Source of the DNA: Bacteroidota bacterium
Lineage (GTDB): Bacteria; Bacteroidota; Bacteroidia; JAADEI01
Direction: 5' to 3'
Length of the DNA: 15,010 nucleotides
Assembly (NCBI GenBank): GCA_015490475.1
Contig: WFXT01000028.1
Location: forward strand, 1 to 15,010
Within the stretch, counting starts at the first letter, position 1. Every line of letters starts with the position of its first letter. Made by a program: the position numbers and the translations under genes. The notes under the pieces are model-generated. The model saw only the letters and a program-made list of their open reading frames with translations, made no database searches and was not told the DNA's origin. Shown here piece by piece: positions 7,155 through 13,526 of the stretch.

Positions 7155-8128
7155 ACACCCCAGACGTTATCACAGGAAAATTCTCTGTTTCTCCACAGGA
7201 AGAAGGACAACGCCTTGACAAATATTTAACAAACGTCTTAGGATTCTTATCGAGGCAAAGACTCCAGAAGGCTCTTAAACATGGTGTTATAAAGGTCAAC
7301 AACAAAGAAGTAAAAAAATCATACAAGGTTAAAGCCAACGATATTATTGAGGTAGAAATACCTATTATTAAAGAAGAAAGACCCGACTTAACTCCAGAAC
7401 CCATTCCTCTTGAAATAGTGTATGAGGACTCGCATGTAGTAGTCATTAACAAACCACCTGGGTTAGTGGTTCATCCTGCACCAGGGCATTGGTCTGGTAC
7501 CCTTGTGAACGCTCTACTGCACAAATATGGTGCTTTGGATGTTGGAGATTCCGACAGACCAGGCATCGTTCACAGATTAGATAAGGACACTTCGGGACTG
7601 ATGGTTGTTGCCCTGACAGAAGAGGCTTTAGTAAAACTGGCAACACAATTAGCTAATAGGACTGTAAAACGGAAGTACAAAGCCATAGTATGGGGAATTC
7701 CCAGCCCACAGGCAGGAACCATAAATGCCCCCATTGGTAGGGACCCAGCACACAGGGATCGGTTCACTGTCATTCCTTCAGGAAAAGAAGCTATTACGCA
7801 TTACAAAACACTTGAATCCGTTGGAAAATATTGGTCACTGGTAGAATGCCAGTTGGAAACGGGCAGAACCCATCAGATACGAGTTCACATGAAGCATATA
7901 GGACATCCAGTGTTCGGAGACCCAGTTTATGGTGGTAATAAAATCAAAAATGTCCCTCTTAAATTGCACAAGCCGGTAAAGGAGATTATTAATTCTTTAA
8001 ATAGACAGGCTTTGCATGCTTACCACCTATCCTTTAAACACCCTATCTCAGACAGGCTATTGTCTTTTGAAATTCCTCTCTATAAGGATATTCAAGCGAC
8101 CCTTGAATCACTGAAAGAGATTTATTAA
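7151..8128 (+). CDS. rluD: RluA/RluD-family 23S rRNA pseudouridine synthase
   Basis: A 325-residue two-domain enzyme that isomerises uridine to pseudouridine in RNA. Residues about 19-70 are an S4 RNA-binding domain (QRLDKYLTNVL, SRQRLQKALKHGVIKVNN). The catalytic domain follows, with VINKPPGLVVHPAPGH (98-113), the active-site motif HRLDKDTSG at 141-149 with Asp144 as the expected nucleophile, RKYKAIVWG, and the closing motif ETGRTHQIRVHM plus HPVFGDPVYGG. Presence of S4 and overall length fit the RluD branch, which modifies helix 69 of 23S rRNA, but RluC-like specificity cannot be excluded. The start ATG overlaps the stop of the preceding gene (ATGA), so the pair forms an operon; tRNA-Pro lies 87 bases downstream on the same strand. 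Confidence 0.93.
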   Translation: MNTPDVITGKFSVSPQEEGQRLDKYLTNVLGFLSRQRLQKALKHGVIKVNNKEVKKSYKVKANDIIEVEIPIIKEERPDLTPEPIPLEIVYEDSHVVVINKPPGLVVHPAPGHWSGTLVNALLHKYGALDVGDSDRPGIVHRLDKDTSGLMVVALTEEALVKLATQLANRTVKRKYKAIVWGIPSPQAGTINAPIGRDPAHRDRFTVIPSGKEAITHYKTLESVGKYWSLVECQLETGRTHQIRVHMKHIGHPVFGDPVYGGNKIKNVPLKLHKPVKEIINSLNRQALHAYHLSFKHPISDRLLSFEIPLYKDIQATLESLKEIY

Positions 8129-8215
8129 CTGATTGCCTTTGAGATTAATGGACTTAAGTATTCGGGATAACTTGGAACCCAGATAGCAATTCATCTTGTT
8201 TAGATGTATGTGAGG

Positions 8216-8290
8216 CGGGGCGTAGCGTAGCCCGGTTAGCGCGCTGGCCTGGGGGGCCAGAGGTCGCCGGTTCGAATCCGGCCGCCCCGA
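8216..8290 (+). tRNA. tRNA-Pro (anticodon GGG)
   Basis: The 75 bases form a complete cloverleaf: acceptor CGGGGCG with CGCCCCG, anticodon stem CTGGC/GCCAG around loop CTGGGGG, and T arm GCCGG-TTCGAAT-CCGGC. The anticodon GGG is at 8251-8253 and reads CCC and CCT. The first base is C, as usual for bacterial tRNA-Pro, and the discriminator is A. No CCA is encoded. By hand count 57 of 75 bases are G or C (76%), far above the surrounding DNA. A run of six T follows at 8301-8306, but without its own hairpin. Confidence 0.97.
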
Positions 8291-8464
8291 CAGAGGCACA
8301 TTTTTTCAATATACTCGCGCAAAGATGTCGTTTCAAAATTTTTCACAGAGTTTAAGTTAAGTTTTTTGTTTTTCTTTGTATGTAAACATACCCCTCCAAA
8401 CTTGTAACTTTAGGTTTAAAAGTTTGTACTCAAAGACATCCTTAATATTATAAATCACTTTGTT
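8291..8464. other. Intergenic region between tRNA-Pro and the lipoprotein gene
   Basis: This AT-rich stretch has no supportable coding frame on either strand and no strong hairpin. It contains a T6 run just after the tRNA (8301-8306) and a near -7 match, TCACTTTG at 8455-8462, directly before the better box at 8465. I see no repeat or riboswitch fold in it. Confidence 0.5.
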
Positions 8465-8472
8465 TAAATTTG
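8465..8472 (+). promoter_or_regulatory. Bacteroidota -7 box (TAnnTTTG) before the lipoprotein gene
   Basis: TAAATTTG matches the Bacteroidota -7 consensus TAnnTTTG exactly, with 15 bases between it and the ATG at 8488. No TTG is seen 19-20 bases upstream for a -33 element. If real, the 5' leader is only about 10 bases and the TTG at 8470 cannot be the start codon. Confidence 0.45.
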
Positions 8473-8487
8473 TATAAAAGTAGCCCA

Positions 8488-9240
8488 ATGGTGTGCAAGT
8501 GGCACCTACTGGGCATTTGTGGACTGTTATTTTTAGGTGGTTGTGTGGATTTTCTTTATCCCGCTCAGGGATATGTGATGTCTCCCCTTCACCCTACACC
8601 AACCCAACTAACACAGGTTGACATATCTATAAGCTCCGGATATTTAAAGGATCCTGGGCTATTTGATATTGATTTAGCATATAAAGGAAATTATACTCAA
8701 ATTGGGGGCACGTTTTCTTCAATAGGGAGCACCTTATTGTTCCAGGGGCAGTTAAATGTAGGTTATGGAGGCTTAGAGGACTTTGGAAAGGGTCCATATG
8801 GTAATATTTATTTGCTGGGGGGCATAGCTCCAGGAAATAAAGTTAAAATTCACCTTGGCGTTTGGGGTGGTGCTTTCTTTCACTATCTATATACCTTTTA
8901 TCCAGACCTTCTTACTCCATTTACTTATTATTTTTCTATAAATTACCTTACAATACCTCATGTGTATGAGCTTCATAATAACAACCGTGTATACGCTGCA
9001 TATCCTGTTATGGGAATTTACGTTGGCACTCAATGGACCATAAACAGAGAAGGAAAGACGCCATGGAACTGTATGATAAGATGGTTGCCGGGATTTGGTG
9101 GTGGTTTACAATTTGCGTTTATGCATGAGCGACTTCAATTAATGCTGGGCACACCTGTATTATTATCAATCGGGGCTATAGGTTATGGTTCTTTCCCTCC
9201 GTTAAGTATAGGATTTTCATGGTCCTTGACCAAGAAGTAA
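8488..9240 (+). CDS. Putative outer-membrane beta-barrel lipoprotein of unknown function
   Basis: A 250-residue protein. The N-terminus has a basic tip (CK), a hydrophobic stretch and a lipobox-like LFLGGC, giving Cys19 as the likely lipidated residue. The mature part is rich in glycine and aromatic residues in alternating patterns (for example NIYLLGGIAP, KIHLGVWGGAFFHYLY, PLSIGFSWSLTKK), which suggests short antiparallel beta strands of an outer-membrane barrel or similar sheet. I do not recognise a family. The start is put at the ATG at 8488 rather than the in-frame TTG at 8470, because the ATG begins directly before the signal peptide and a good -7 box covers the TTG. The gene ends 14 bases before the convergent T9SS cargo gene; no hairpin terminator separates them. 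Confidence 0.72.
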   Translation: MVCKWHLLGICGLLFLGGCVDFLYPAQGYVMSPLHPTPTQLTQVDISISSGYLKDPGLFDIDLAYKGNYTQIGGTFSSIGSTLLFQGQLNVGYGGLEDFGKGPYGNIYLLGGIAPGNKVKIHLGVWGGAFFHYLYTFYPDLLTPFTYYFSINYLTIPHVYELHNNNRVYAAYPVMGIYVGTQWTINREGKTPWNCMIRWLPGFGGGLQFAFMHERLQLMLGTPVLLSIGAIGYGSFPPLSIGFSWSLTKK

Positions 9241-9254
9241 TATTGCCCTGTGCT

Positions 9255-10097
9255 TTATTTTTTCAAGAACTTACCAGACCTATTGTCAAAATAAACAATA
9301 TATACACCGGGCTTCAAATCAGACACATCAACCTCTTTGCCCTTACCTTTTTTGACCAGTTTCCCTGTTTCATCGTAGATTTCATAATCCACTTCTGCTG
9401 TAAAGTAAAGTTTATCTGTTACCCGTTTCGGATAGAAAGAAACGGGCTTTTTCTTGGATTTGTATTCTAAAACTTCTGTATAACGCCACTGACCACCGAC
9501 ATCCCGTTGCTTAAGCCTGTACTTATTTACACCAGAAAAATGGTTTACCTTAACAACATAGTTATTATATCCACCGGGACCTTTCCCTTTAACTTTAGCA
9601 ATCACTTTCCATTTTCCATACTCTTCCCGTTCCAAATAAAAAGGTTCTTCTGAAGTTTCGTTGCGAGTGGTCCACCGAACATGTTCTTCGTCAGCCTTAA
9701 AGGAAAGTAGTTCAAAAGTGCTTTTGCCTATGAGTGCTGTCGGATTGAGAATGCGAGGCTGACACCCTTTCTCATGATAGATTTTAATTTCTACATATTG
9801 ACCTTTCTTAAGGTTAAACTGTTTTAAATCAATAGCAAACGCCGAAGAATTTATGTTCTTATATTCCTTGCCATTGACGGTAACTTTCTTGATGCAGAAT
9901 GAATTGGTTGCAGGATTAAACGGATTTTGGACATACAGTTCCTTTCCCTGATATGTGCCATCAATTGTGAACTCTACAAGATTTGTGTCCTGAGCAACAA
10001 GAGTCAAAGCCATCAGCAACATTACCCACATTGTCCTATATACAATCCCGTGCCTTCTACTAGATAGAGATAAAATCCATTTCCTGCCTAATTCCAT
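9255..10097 (-). CDS. Secreted protein with T9SS type A (Por) sorting domain
   Basis: About 280 residues from the chosen ATG. A hydrophobic export segment (MWVMLLMALTLVAQ) is followed by an N-terminal domain with conserved-looking features of Bacteroidota secreted proteins (GTYQGKELYVQNPFNPA, a single Cys, IDLKQFNLKKGQYVEIKIYH, then GCQPRILNP). A fibronectin-like module comes next (VRWTTRNETSEEPFYLEREE, and KYRLKQRDVGGQWRYTEV), the type often found before sorting domains. The last 62 residues (YPKRVTDKLYF, IYDETGKLVKKG, VDVSDLKPGVYIVYFD, ending FLKK) are a type A T9SS C-terminal domain, removed or lipid-linked during export. Three ATG starts are possible at 10118, 10097 and 10031. I chose 10097 because a -7 box at 10129-10122 would leave 10118 without a leader, while 10031 leaves the signal peptide without basic residues. 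It is the last gene of the minus-strand cluster and no catalytic domain is recognised. Confidence 0.87.
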   Translation of the reverse strand: MELGRKWILSLSSRRHGIVYRTMWVMLLMALTLVAQDTNLVEFTIDGTYQGKELYVQNPFNPATNSFCIKKVTVNGKEYKNINSSAFAIDLKQFNLKKGQYVEIKIYHEKGCQPRILNPTALIGKSTFELLSFKADEEHVRWTTRNETSEEPFYLEREEYGKWKVIAKVKGKGPGGYNNYVVKVNHFSGVNKYRLKQRDVGGQWRYTEVLEYKSKKKPVSFYPKRVTDKLYFTAEVDYEIYDETGKLVKKGKGKEVDVSDLKPGVYIVYFDNRSGKFLKK

Positions 10098-10121
10098 GTC
10101 AAATAGTTTACTAACCATTAG

Positions 10122-10129
10122 CAAAAATA
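10122..10129 (-). promoter_or_regulatory. Possible -7 box (TAnnTTTG) before the T9SS type A cargo gene
   Basis: Read on the minus strand the bases are TATTTTTG, an exact TAnnTTTG match, in the 56-base gap after the apbE stop and 24 bases before the ATG at 10097. No -33 TTG has the right spacing; the nearest on that strand is about 25 bases away. It would allow transcription independent of apbE. Confidence 0.35.
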
Positions 10130-10153
10130 ATGCAAATTTTTAAAATCCTTGAT

Positions 10154-11107
10154 TCAAGGTTTGTTCTCAATATAATCCTTACTGGTAGTGTCACACAGAA
10201 CTATAATTTCCTTACGTGTATTGTTTCTGACAAAGTCAATAGCTCTCTTGCATCCCATGGCTATTAGTGCTGTTGCCCACGCATCAGCATAGGTACATGA
10301 AGTGTCTGTTACCATGGCTAATATTACATCGGGAGATAGCTCAAAAGTATCATCCTTAGCAACAATATGGGTTATTTTACGGTTGCCTTCTTGCTTTTTC
10401 TGTCTGTATGTTCCCGAGGTTGCTATTGCCAAAGCAGTATCCGCAATAATCTTCAAGAACGACTCCGGTTTATAAGGATTTTCAATCCCTATTTTCCACA
10501 TTGTTCCGTCTGGCTTCTTTCCATTAATCCTAACTTCACCACCAACTTCTATCATAAAGTTTTTATATCCTTTTGATAACAAATACCATGCAACCTTATC
10601 AACACCATAACCTTTAGCAATGCCCCCGAAATCAAGATATACGTTATCATGTGTTTTAATCACAAAGAATCCAGAATCAGTCTGAATGAGATAGAAATTT
10701 TCAAAGCCTGTAATTATAGTATCCAATTTTACTTTGGGTCCGAAACCATGTTGCCAAGCCAGTGGACCCACAGTGGGGTCGAATGCACCTTTGCTTTCAT
10801 GCCATACATTTTTCGCAGCATTAAAAACATAAGCAAAATCAGGAGACACTTTCAACGTTCCTGCTGAAGAAAGGTTAACTCTCATCAATTCGGATGAGGT
10901 ATCATAGGCAGTTAACAAAGTGTCAACATAAAACAAAACGCTGTCAATAGCAGTGGGATTTGGTGGAGTGCTGGCAACCACCTTAATGTGATAAGTGGTG
11001 CCCATAACATATCCCTCGTAATAGTATATTTTTTGCTCAGAAGAGCATGAATTTATCAATGTTCCAAAAAGAACTACCCCTGCAATTAATCCATTCTTTC
11101 GTATCAT
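10154..11107 (-). CDS. apbE: FAD:protein FMN transferase (ApbE family) lipoprotein
   Basis: A 317-residue exported enzyme. The N-terminus is a lipoprotein signal with lipobox LINSC, so Cys21 should be lipidated. Known family members move FMN from FAD onto a threonine of target flavoproteins in the periplasm. The family order is clear: EGYVMGTTYHIKV (31-43), GAFDPTVGPL (107-116), LDFGGIAKGYGVDKV (158-172), MIEVGGEVRINGKKP (185-199), ATSGTYR (229-235) and ADAWATALIAMG (274-285), the last belonging to the magnesium-binding part. One motif is odd: after His247 the usual DPxTG is missing, and the residues read HIVAKDDTFELS. The ATG overlaps the stop of the methyltransferase gene (ATGA), so both are translated together. 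No FMN-binding target domain or Rnf/Nqr gene is in the window, so its substrate is unknown. Confidence 0.92.
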   Translation of the reverse strand: MIRKNGLIAGVVLFGTLINSCSSEQKIYYYEGYVMGTTYHIKVVASTPPNPTAIDSVLFYVDTLLTAYDTSSELMRVNLSSAGTLKVSPDFAYVFNAAKNVWHESKGAFDPTVGPLAWQHGFGPKVKLDTIITGFENFYLIQTDSGFFVIKTHDNVYLDFGGIAKGYGVDKVAWYLLSKGYKNFMIEVGGEVRINGKKPDGTMWKIGIENPYKPESFLKIIADTALAIATSGTYRQKKQEGNRKITHIVAKDDTFELSPDVILAMVTDTSCTYADAWATALIAMGCKRAIDFVRNNTRKEIIVLCDTTSKDYIENKP

Positions 11108-11697
11108 CTCTGGGTTTCAGAATTTCGCTTTTTGCAAACATAAATTATCGCAGGTGGGATATTGAAGGGAACAAAAGACTTATTGATTATTTCAAACCGC
11201 TTACTGAGAAACTTGCCCGTCAACGGTGTATATCCATACTGAACGAGAATGGTAGAATCATGCATCAATTTCTCAAGTGCCGTCAAAACTTTCTCTCTAA
11301 CTGGTTTTTTAAATGAAAGCAGTGGGAGACTTGACACAATGACATCACTTTTTAGGTTATTCTCTTCTGCAAATCTTTCCACGCAATCGTTGATTAATTC
11401 CACTTTACCATTTATACGATATTGGCTAACTCGCTTTTGTAATATTTCGTAAAATGAACTATTGGGTTCAAAGACGAAAAATTTTGCTTCATTAAAATAT
11501 CTCAATAGCTGCTGAGTTATTTTGCCAGTTCCTGCACCAACCTCAATTATAAGTGGAGTAGCAACGGGAGAATACCTGCGCACTTGTTCACACATTTTGG
11601 TTGATAGAAATTGAGAGCTTGGGATTAAATTACCTGTGTTAAAGAAGTTCTTTATTGCTTCTTTCGCAAAGGCTATGTATTCCATGCCCAACTTCAT
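11104..11697 (-). CDS. PmtA-like class I SAM-dependent methyltransferase
   Basis: A 197-residue methyltransferase with no signal peptide. The SAM-binding glycine motif is IEVGAGTGK (51-59), followed by an acidic residue at the end of strand 2 (FVFEPNSSF). The region IPSSQFLSTKM (25-35), the motif VIVSSLPLLSF (119-129), LVQYGYTP (151-158) and the end FNIPPAIIYVCKK (178-190) match the phospholipid N-methyltransferase (PmtA) and related rRNA-adenine-methyltransferase-like group, where SSLP and N-x-PPA are typical. Phosphatidylethanolamine methylation is therefore the leading guess, although another lipid or small molecule is possible. The frame is open upstream to 11856, but that part runs through the divergent hydrolase gene and encodes nothing family-like; the start is put at the ATG at 11697 (a second lies at 11685). 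The gene overlaps apbE by four bases. Confidence 0.82.
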   Translation of the reverse strand: MKLGMEYIAFAKEAIKNFFNTGNLIPSSQFLSTKMCEQVRRYSPVATPLIIEVGAGTGKITQQLLRYFNEAKFFVFEPNSSFYEILQKRVSQYRINGKVELINDCVERFAEENNLKSDVIVSSLPLLSFKKPVREKVLTALEKLMHDSTILVQYGYTPLTGKFLSKRFEIINKSFVPFNIPPAIIYVCKKRNSETQR

Positions 11698-11724
11698 ATT
11701 ACAACAAAAATTATTCTGCTTTTT

Positions 11725-11732
11725 TAATTTTG
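11725..11732 (+). promoter_or_regulatory. -7 box (TAnnTTTG) before the UPF0173 hydrolase gene
   Basis: TAATTTTG matches the consensus exactly, with 17 bases to the ATG at 11750, within the 52-base divergent gap. A near match on the other strand (TAATTTTTG, 11713-11705, one T too many) faces the methyltransferase gene. A -33 TTG is not seen at the right spacing for the plus-strand box. Confidence 0.42.
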
Positions 11733-11749
11733 TCTCAAATATAGGAAAG

Positions 11750-12436
11750 ATGGCTAAGTTCACATACCACGGGCATGCATGCTTCACAGTGGAAATAGCG
11801 GGTAAAAAATTGCTTTTTGACCCGTTTGTAACCCCCAATCCACTGGCACAAGGCAAAGTGGATGTAAACCAATTGGAGGCAGACTACATATTAGTGTCTC
11901 ATGGTCATGAAGACCACGTGGCAGACCTTGTTAGTGTGGCAAAACGAACGGGAGCCCCTGTCCTGTGCAACTTTGAAATCTACCTGTGGCTTAATAAACA
12001 GGGAGTGGAGAATGTATTCCCTATGAATCATGGCGGAAAGTGGAAGTTTGATTGGGGTTATGTGAAAATGGTAAACGCTGTTCATAGTAGCATATTGCCC
12101 GATGGCACTTATGGTGGTAACCCCGGAGGTTTCGTGGTTGTCACCAATGAAGGTTCTTTCTATTACTCTGGAGACACAGCAGTAACAATGGATATGCAAT
12201 TGATTCCCAAATTTGCTAAGATTGACTTTGCGGTGTTGCCTATTGGAGATGTGTTCACTATGGATGTGGAGGAGGCTATTCTCGCTGCACAGTTCGTTCA
12301 AACAAACCGGGTTGTAGGAGTTCATTACGATACTTTTGACCCAATTAAGATTAACAAGGAAGAGGCACGCAAGAGGTTTGAGGAAGCCGGACTAACCCTG
12401 TTGCTTCCTGAGATAGGCGAGACTATTGAGGTATAA
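11750..12436 (+). CDS. UPF0173 family metal-dependent hydrolase
   Basis: A 228-residue protein of the metallo-beta-lactamase fold, the usual length for the UPF0173 (YtkL-like) family. The start FTYHGHACFTVE is typical. Zinc ligands are visible: HGHEDH at 51-56, His112 (NAVHSS), Asp142 in SGDTAV, and His192 (GVHYDTF). Further family marks are LLFDPFVTPNP and GGNPGGFVV. The natural substrate of the family is not established, so only a general hydrolase role can be given; the protein is cytosolic. The ATG at 11750 follows AGGAAAG and begins directly at the conserved domain, while the open frame reaching back to 11636 is antisense to the methyltransferase gene and is not part of the protein. It is divergent from the methyltransferase and stands alone, with 190 bases before the sigma factor gene. 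Confidence 0.92.
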   Translation: MAKFTYHGHACFTVEIAGKKLLFDPFVTPNPLAQGKVDVNQLEADYILVSHGHEDHVADLVSVAKRTGAPVLCNFEIYLWLNKQGVENVFPMNHGGKWKFDWGYVKMVNAVHSSILPDGTYGGNPGGFVVVTNEGSFYYSGDTAVTMDMQLIPKFAKIDFAVLPIGDVFTMDVEEAILAAQFVQTNRVVGVHYDTFDPIKINKEEARKRFEEAGLTLLLPEIGETIEV

Positions 12437-12626
12437 GACTGGTTTTCTGATTAAAGTAGAAAGCATAGATACCCGATTGCATTGTTAGATACTTTATCAT
12501 AGGTGGGTCTGTAAGTTTTCTTAGCTTTAGGGAATACTTTTTGCTTTTCCACGGCAGGCGGGAACTTTGATTGTAATATTATATGTTCATTTACAGTGAA
12601 TTGTTCAAATCTATTTGCCTATGCCA
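12437..12626. other. Intergenic region before the sigma factor gene
   Basis: These 190 bases hold no coding frame that I can support. The leader must contain the sigma gene promoter. Only near matches to TAnnTTTG are visible (TCTATTTG at 12610-12617, TACTTTTTG near 12536-12544), so I do not assign one. No GC-rich hairpin terminator is seen after the hydrolase gene. Confidence 0.5.
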
Positions 12627-13499
12627 ATGAGGCAGTTAAAGATTGTTAAATCAATCACCAACAGAGAGAGCCAATCTCTGGAGAAGTATCTTCAAGAAAT
12701 TGGTAAGGAAGACCTATTAACGCCAGAGGAGGAGGTTGAACTTGCAAGAAGGATAAAGCAGGGAGATAGGGAAGCCCTTGAGAAGCTTGTGAGGGCTAAC
12801 CTAAGGTTTGTGGTTTCTGTTGCCAAGCAATATCAGAATCAGGGATTGCCATTAAGTGACCTAATCAATGAAGGGAATTTAGGTTTAATAAAAGCAGCTG
12901 AGCGTTTTGATGAAACACGCGGATTCAAATTCATTTCCTATGCAGTATGGTGGATCAGGCAATCTATACTGCAAGCATTGGCAGAGAACTCTCGTATTGT
13001 TAGGCTTCCCCTTAACAAGGTGGGCTCATTAAACAAAATTCATAAAGCATATACACAACTGGAACAGGAATATGAGCGGGAACCAACCCCGGAAGAAATT
13101 GCTGAATTAACAGGATTGAATCCACGTGATATTGAAAAAACAATGGGTCTTTCGGGTAAATATTCATCCCTTGATGCACCATTTCAAGAGGGTGAAGATG
13201 GAACACTAAAAGATGTTGTCGCTGATGACTCAACACCTAAAGCAGACGAATATCTCATTAAGAAAGAGTCAATGCGTCAGGATATTTTAAGAATTTTATA
13301 CAAATATCTTGACAAGGAAGTTGCAGAAATAATTAGGTTATTCTTTGGAATTGGAGAGCCCTATCCAATGTCAATTGAAGACATTGCAGAAAAAATGGGT
13401 ATTTCCAAAGAAAGAGTTCGCCAATTGAAAGATAAAGGGCTTCAAGAGCTTCGCAAATGTGCTGAAATACATAAGCTCAAGGACTACCTGAATATGTAA
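12627..13499 (+). CDS. rpoD: Primary (housekeeping) sigma factor, Bacteroidetes type
   Basis: A 290-residue sigma-70 protein that should direct RNA polymerase to most promoters. It starts MRQLKIVKSITNRESQSLEK, the standard N-terminus of Bacteroidetes RpoD, which lacks region 1.1; therefore the third in-frame start (ATG at 12627) is preferred over ATG 12621 or TTG 12615. Region 1.2 is at about 16-47. Regions 2.1-2.4 are at about 53-125, with LRFVVSVAKQYQNQG, DLINEGNLGLIKAAERFD and FISYAVWWIRQSILQAL. Region 3 is about 130-205, with SSLDAPFQEGEDG. Region 4.2 carries the helix-turn-helix at 249-276 (SIEDIAEKMGISKERVRQL). The last helix reads KDKGLQELRK where relatives usually have KEKAIRRLR. The gene lies 27 bases before ffh and may be co-transcribed with it. 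Confidence 0.93.
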   Translation: MRQLKIVKSITNRESQSLEKYLQEIGKEDLLTPEEEVELARRIKQGDREALEKLVRANLRFVVSVAKQYQNQGLPLSDLINEGNLGLIKAAERFDETRGFKFISYAVWWIRQSILQALAENSRIVRLPLNKVGSLNKIHKAYTQLEQEYEREPTPEEIAELTGLNPRDIEKTMGLSGKYSSLDAPFQEGEDGTLKDVVADDSTPKADEYLIKKESMRQDILRILYKYLDKEVAEIIRLFFGIGEPYPMSIEDIAEKMGISKERVRQLKDKGLQELRKCAEIHKLKDYLNM

Positions 13500-13526
13500 G
13501 TGTATATCTAAACCTCTGCTAAAAGC

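Noticed and set aside
7096..7452. 118-codon minus-strand open frame over the rluD start
   Set aside because: Shadow of the clearly coding plus strand; no family resemblance or start signal.
8301..8306. T6 run after tRNA-Pro as an intrinsic terminator
   Set aside because: No separate GC-rich hairpin precedes it; only the tRNA itself is upstream.
8470..8487. TTG at 8470 as start of the lipoprotein gene
   Set aside because: It lies inside a perfect -7 box, and the ATG at 8488 starts just before the signal peptide.
10147..10159. Inverted repeat CCTTGATTCAAGG at the end of apbE as a terminator
   Set aside because: The stem is only five pairs, lies partly in the apbE coding region and is followed by a mixed A/T stretch instead of a clean T run.
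11636..11749. N-terminal extension of the UPF0173 hydrolase to 11636
   Set aside because: It is antisense to the methyltransferase start, and the conserved family begins exactly at the ATG at 11750.
11698..11856. N-terminal extension of the methyltransferase to 11856
   Set aside because: The extra residues are antisense to the start of the UPF0173 gene and resemble no methyltransferase N-terminus.
11891..12325. 144-codon minus-strand open frame inside the UPF0173 gene
   Set aside because: His- and Cys-rich composition is the antisense image of the hydrolase metal motifs; the plus strand is certain.
12610..12617. TCTATTTG as the promoter -7 box of the sigma factor gene
   Set aside because: Mismatch at the second base, no -33 partner, and it would leave a leader of only a few bases; near matches like this are common in AT-rich DNA.
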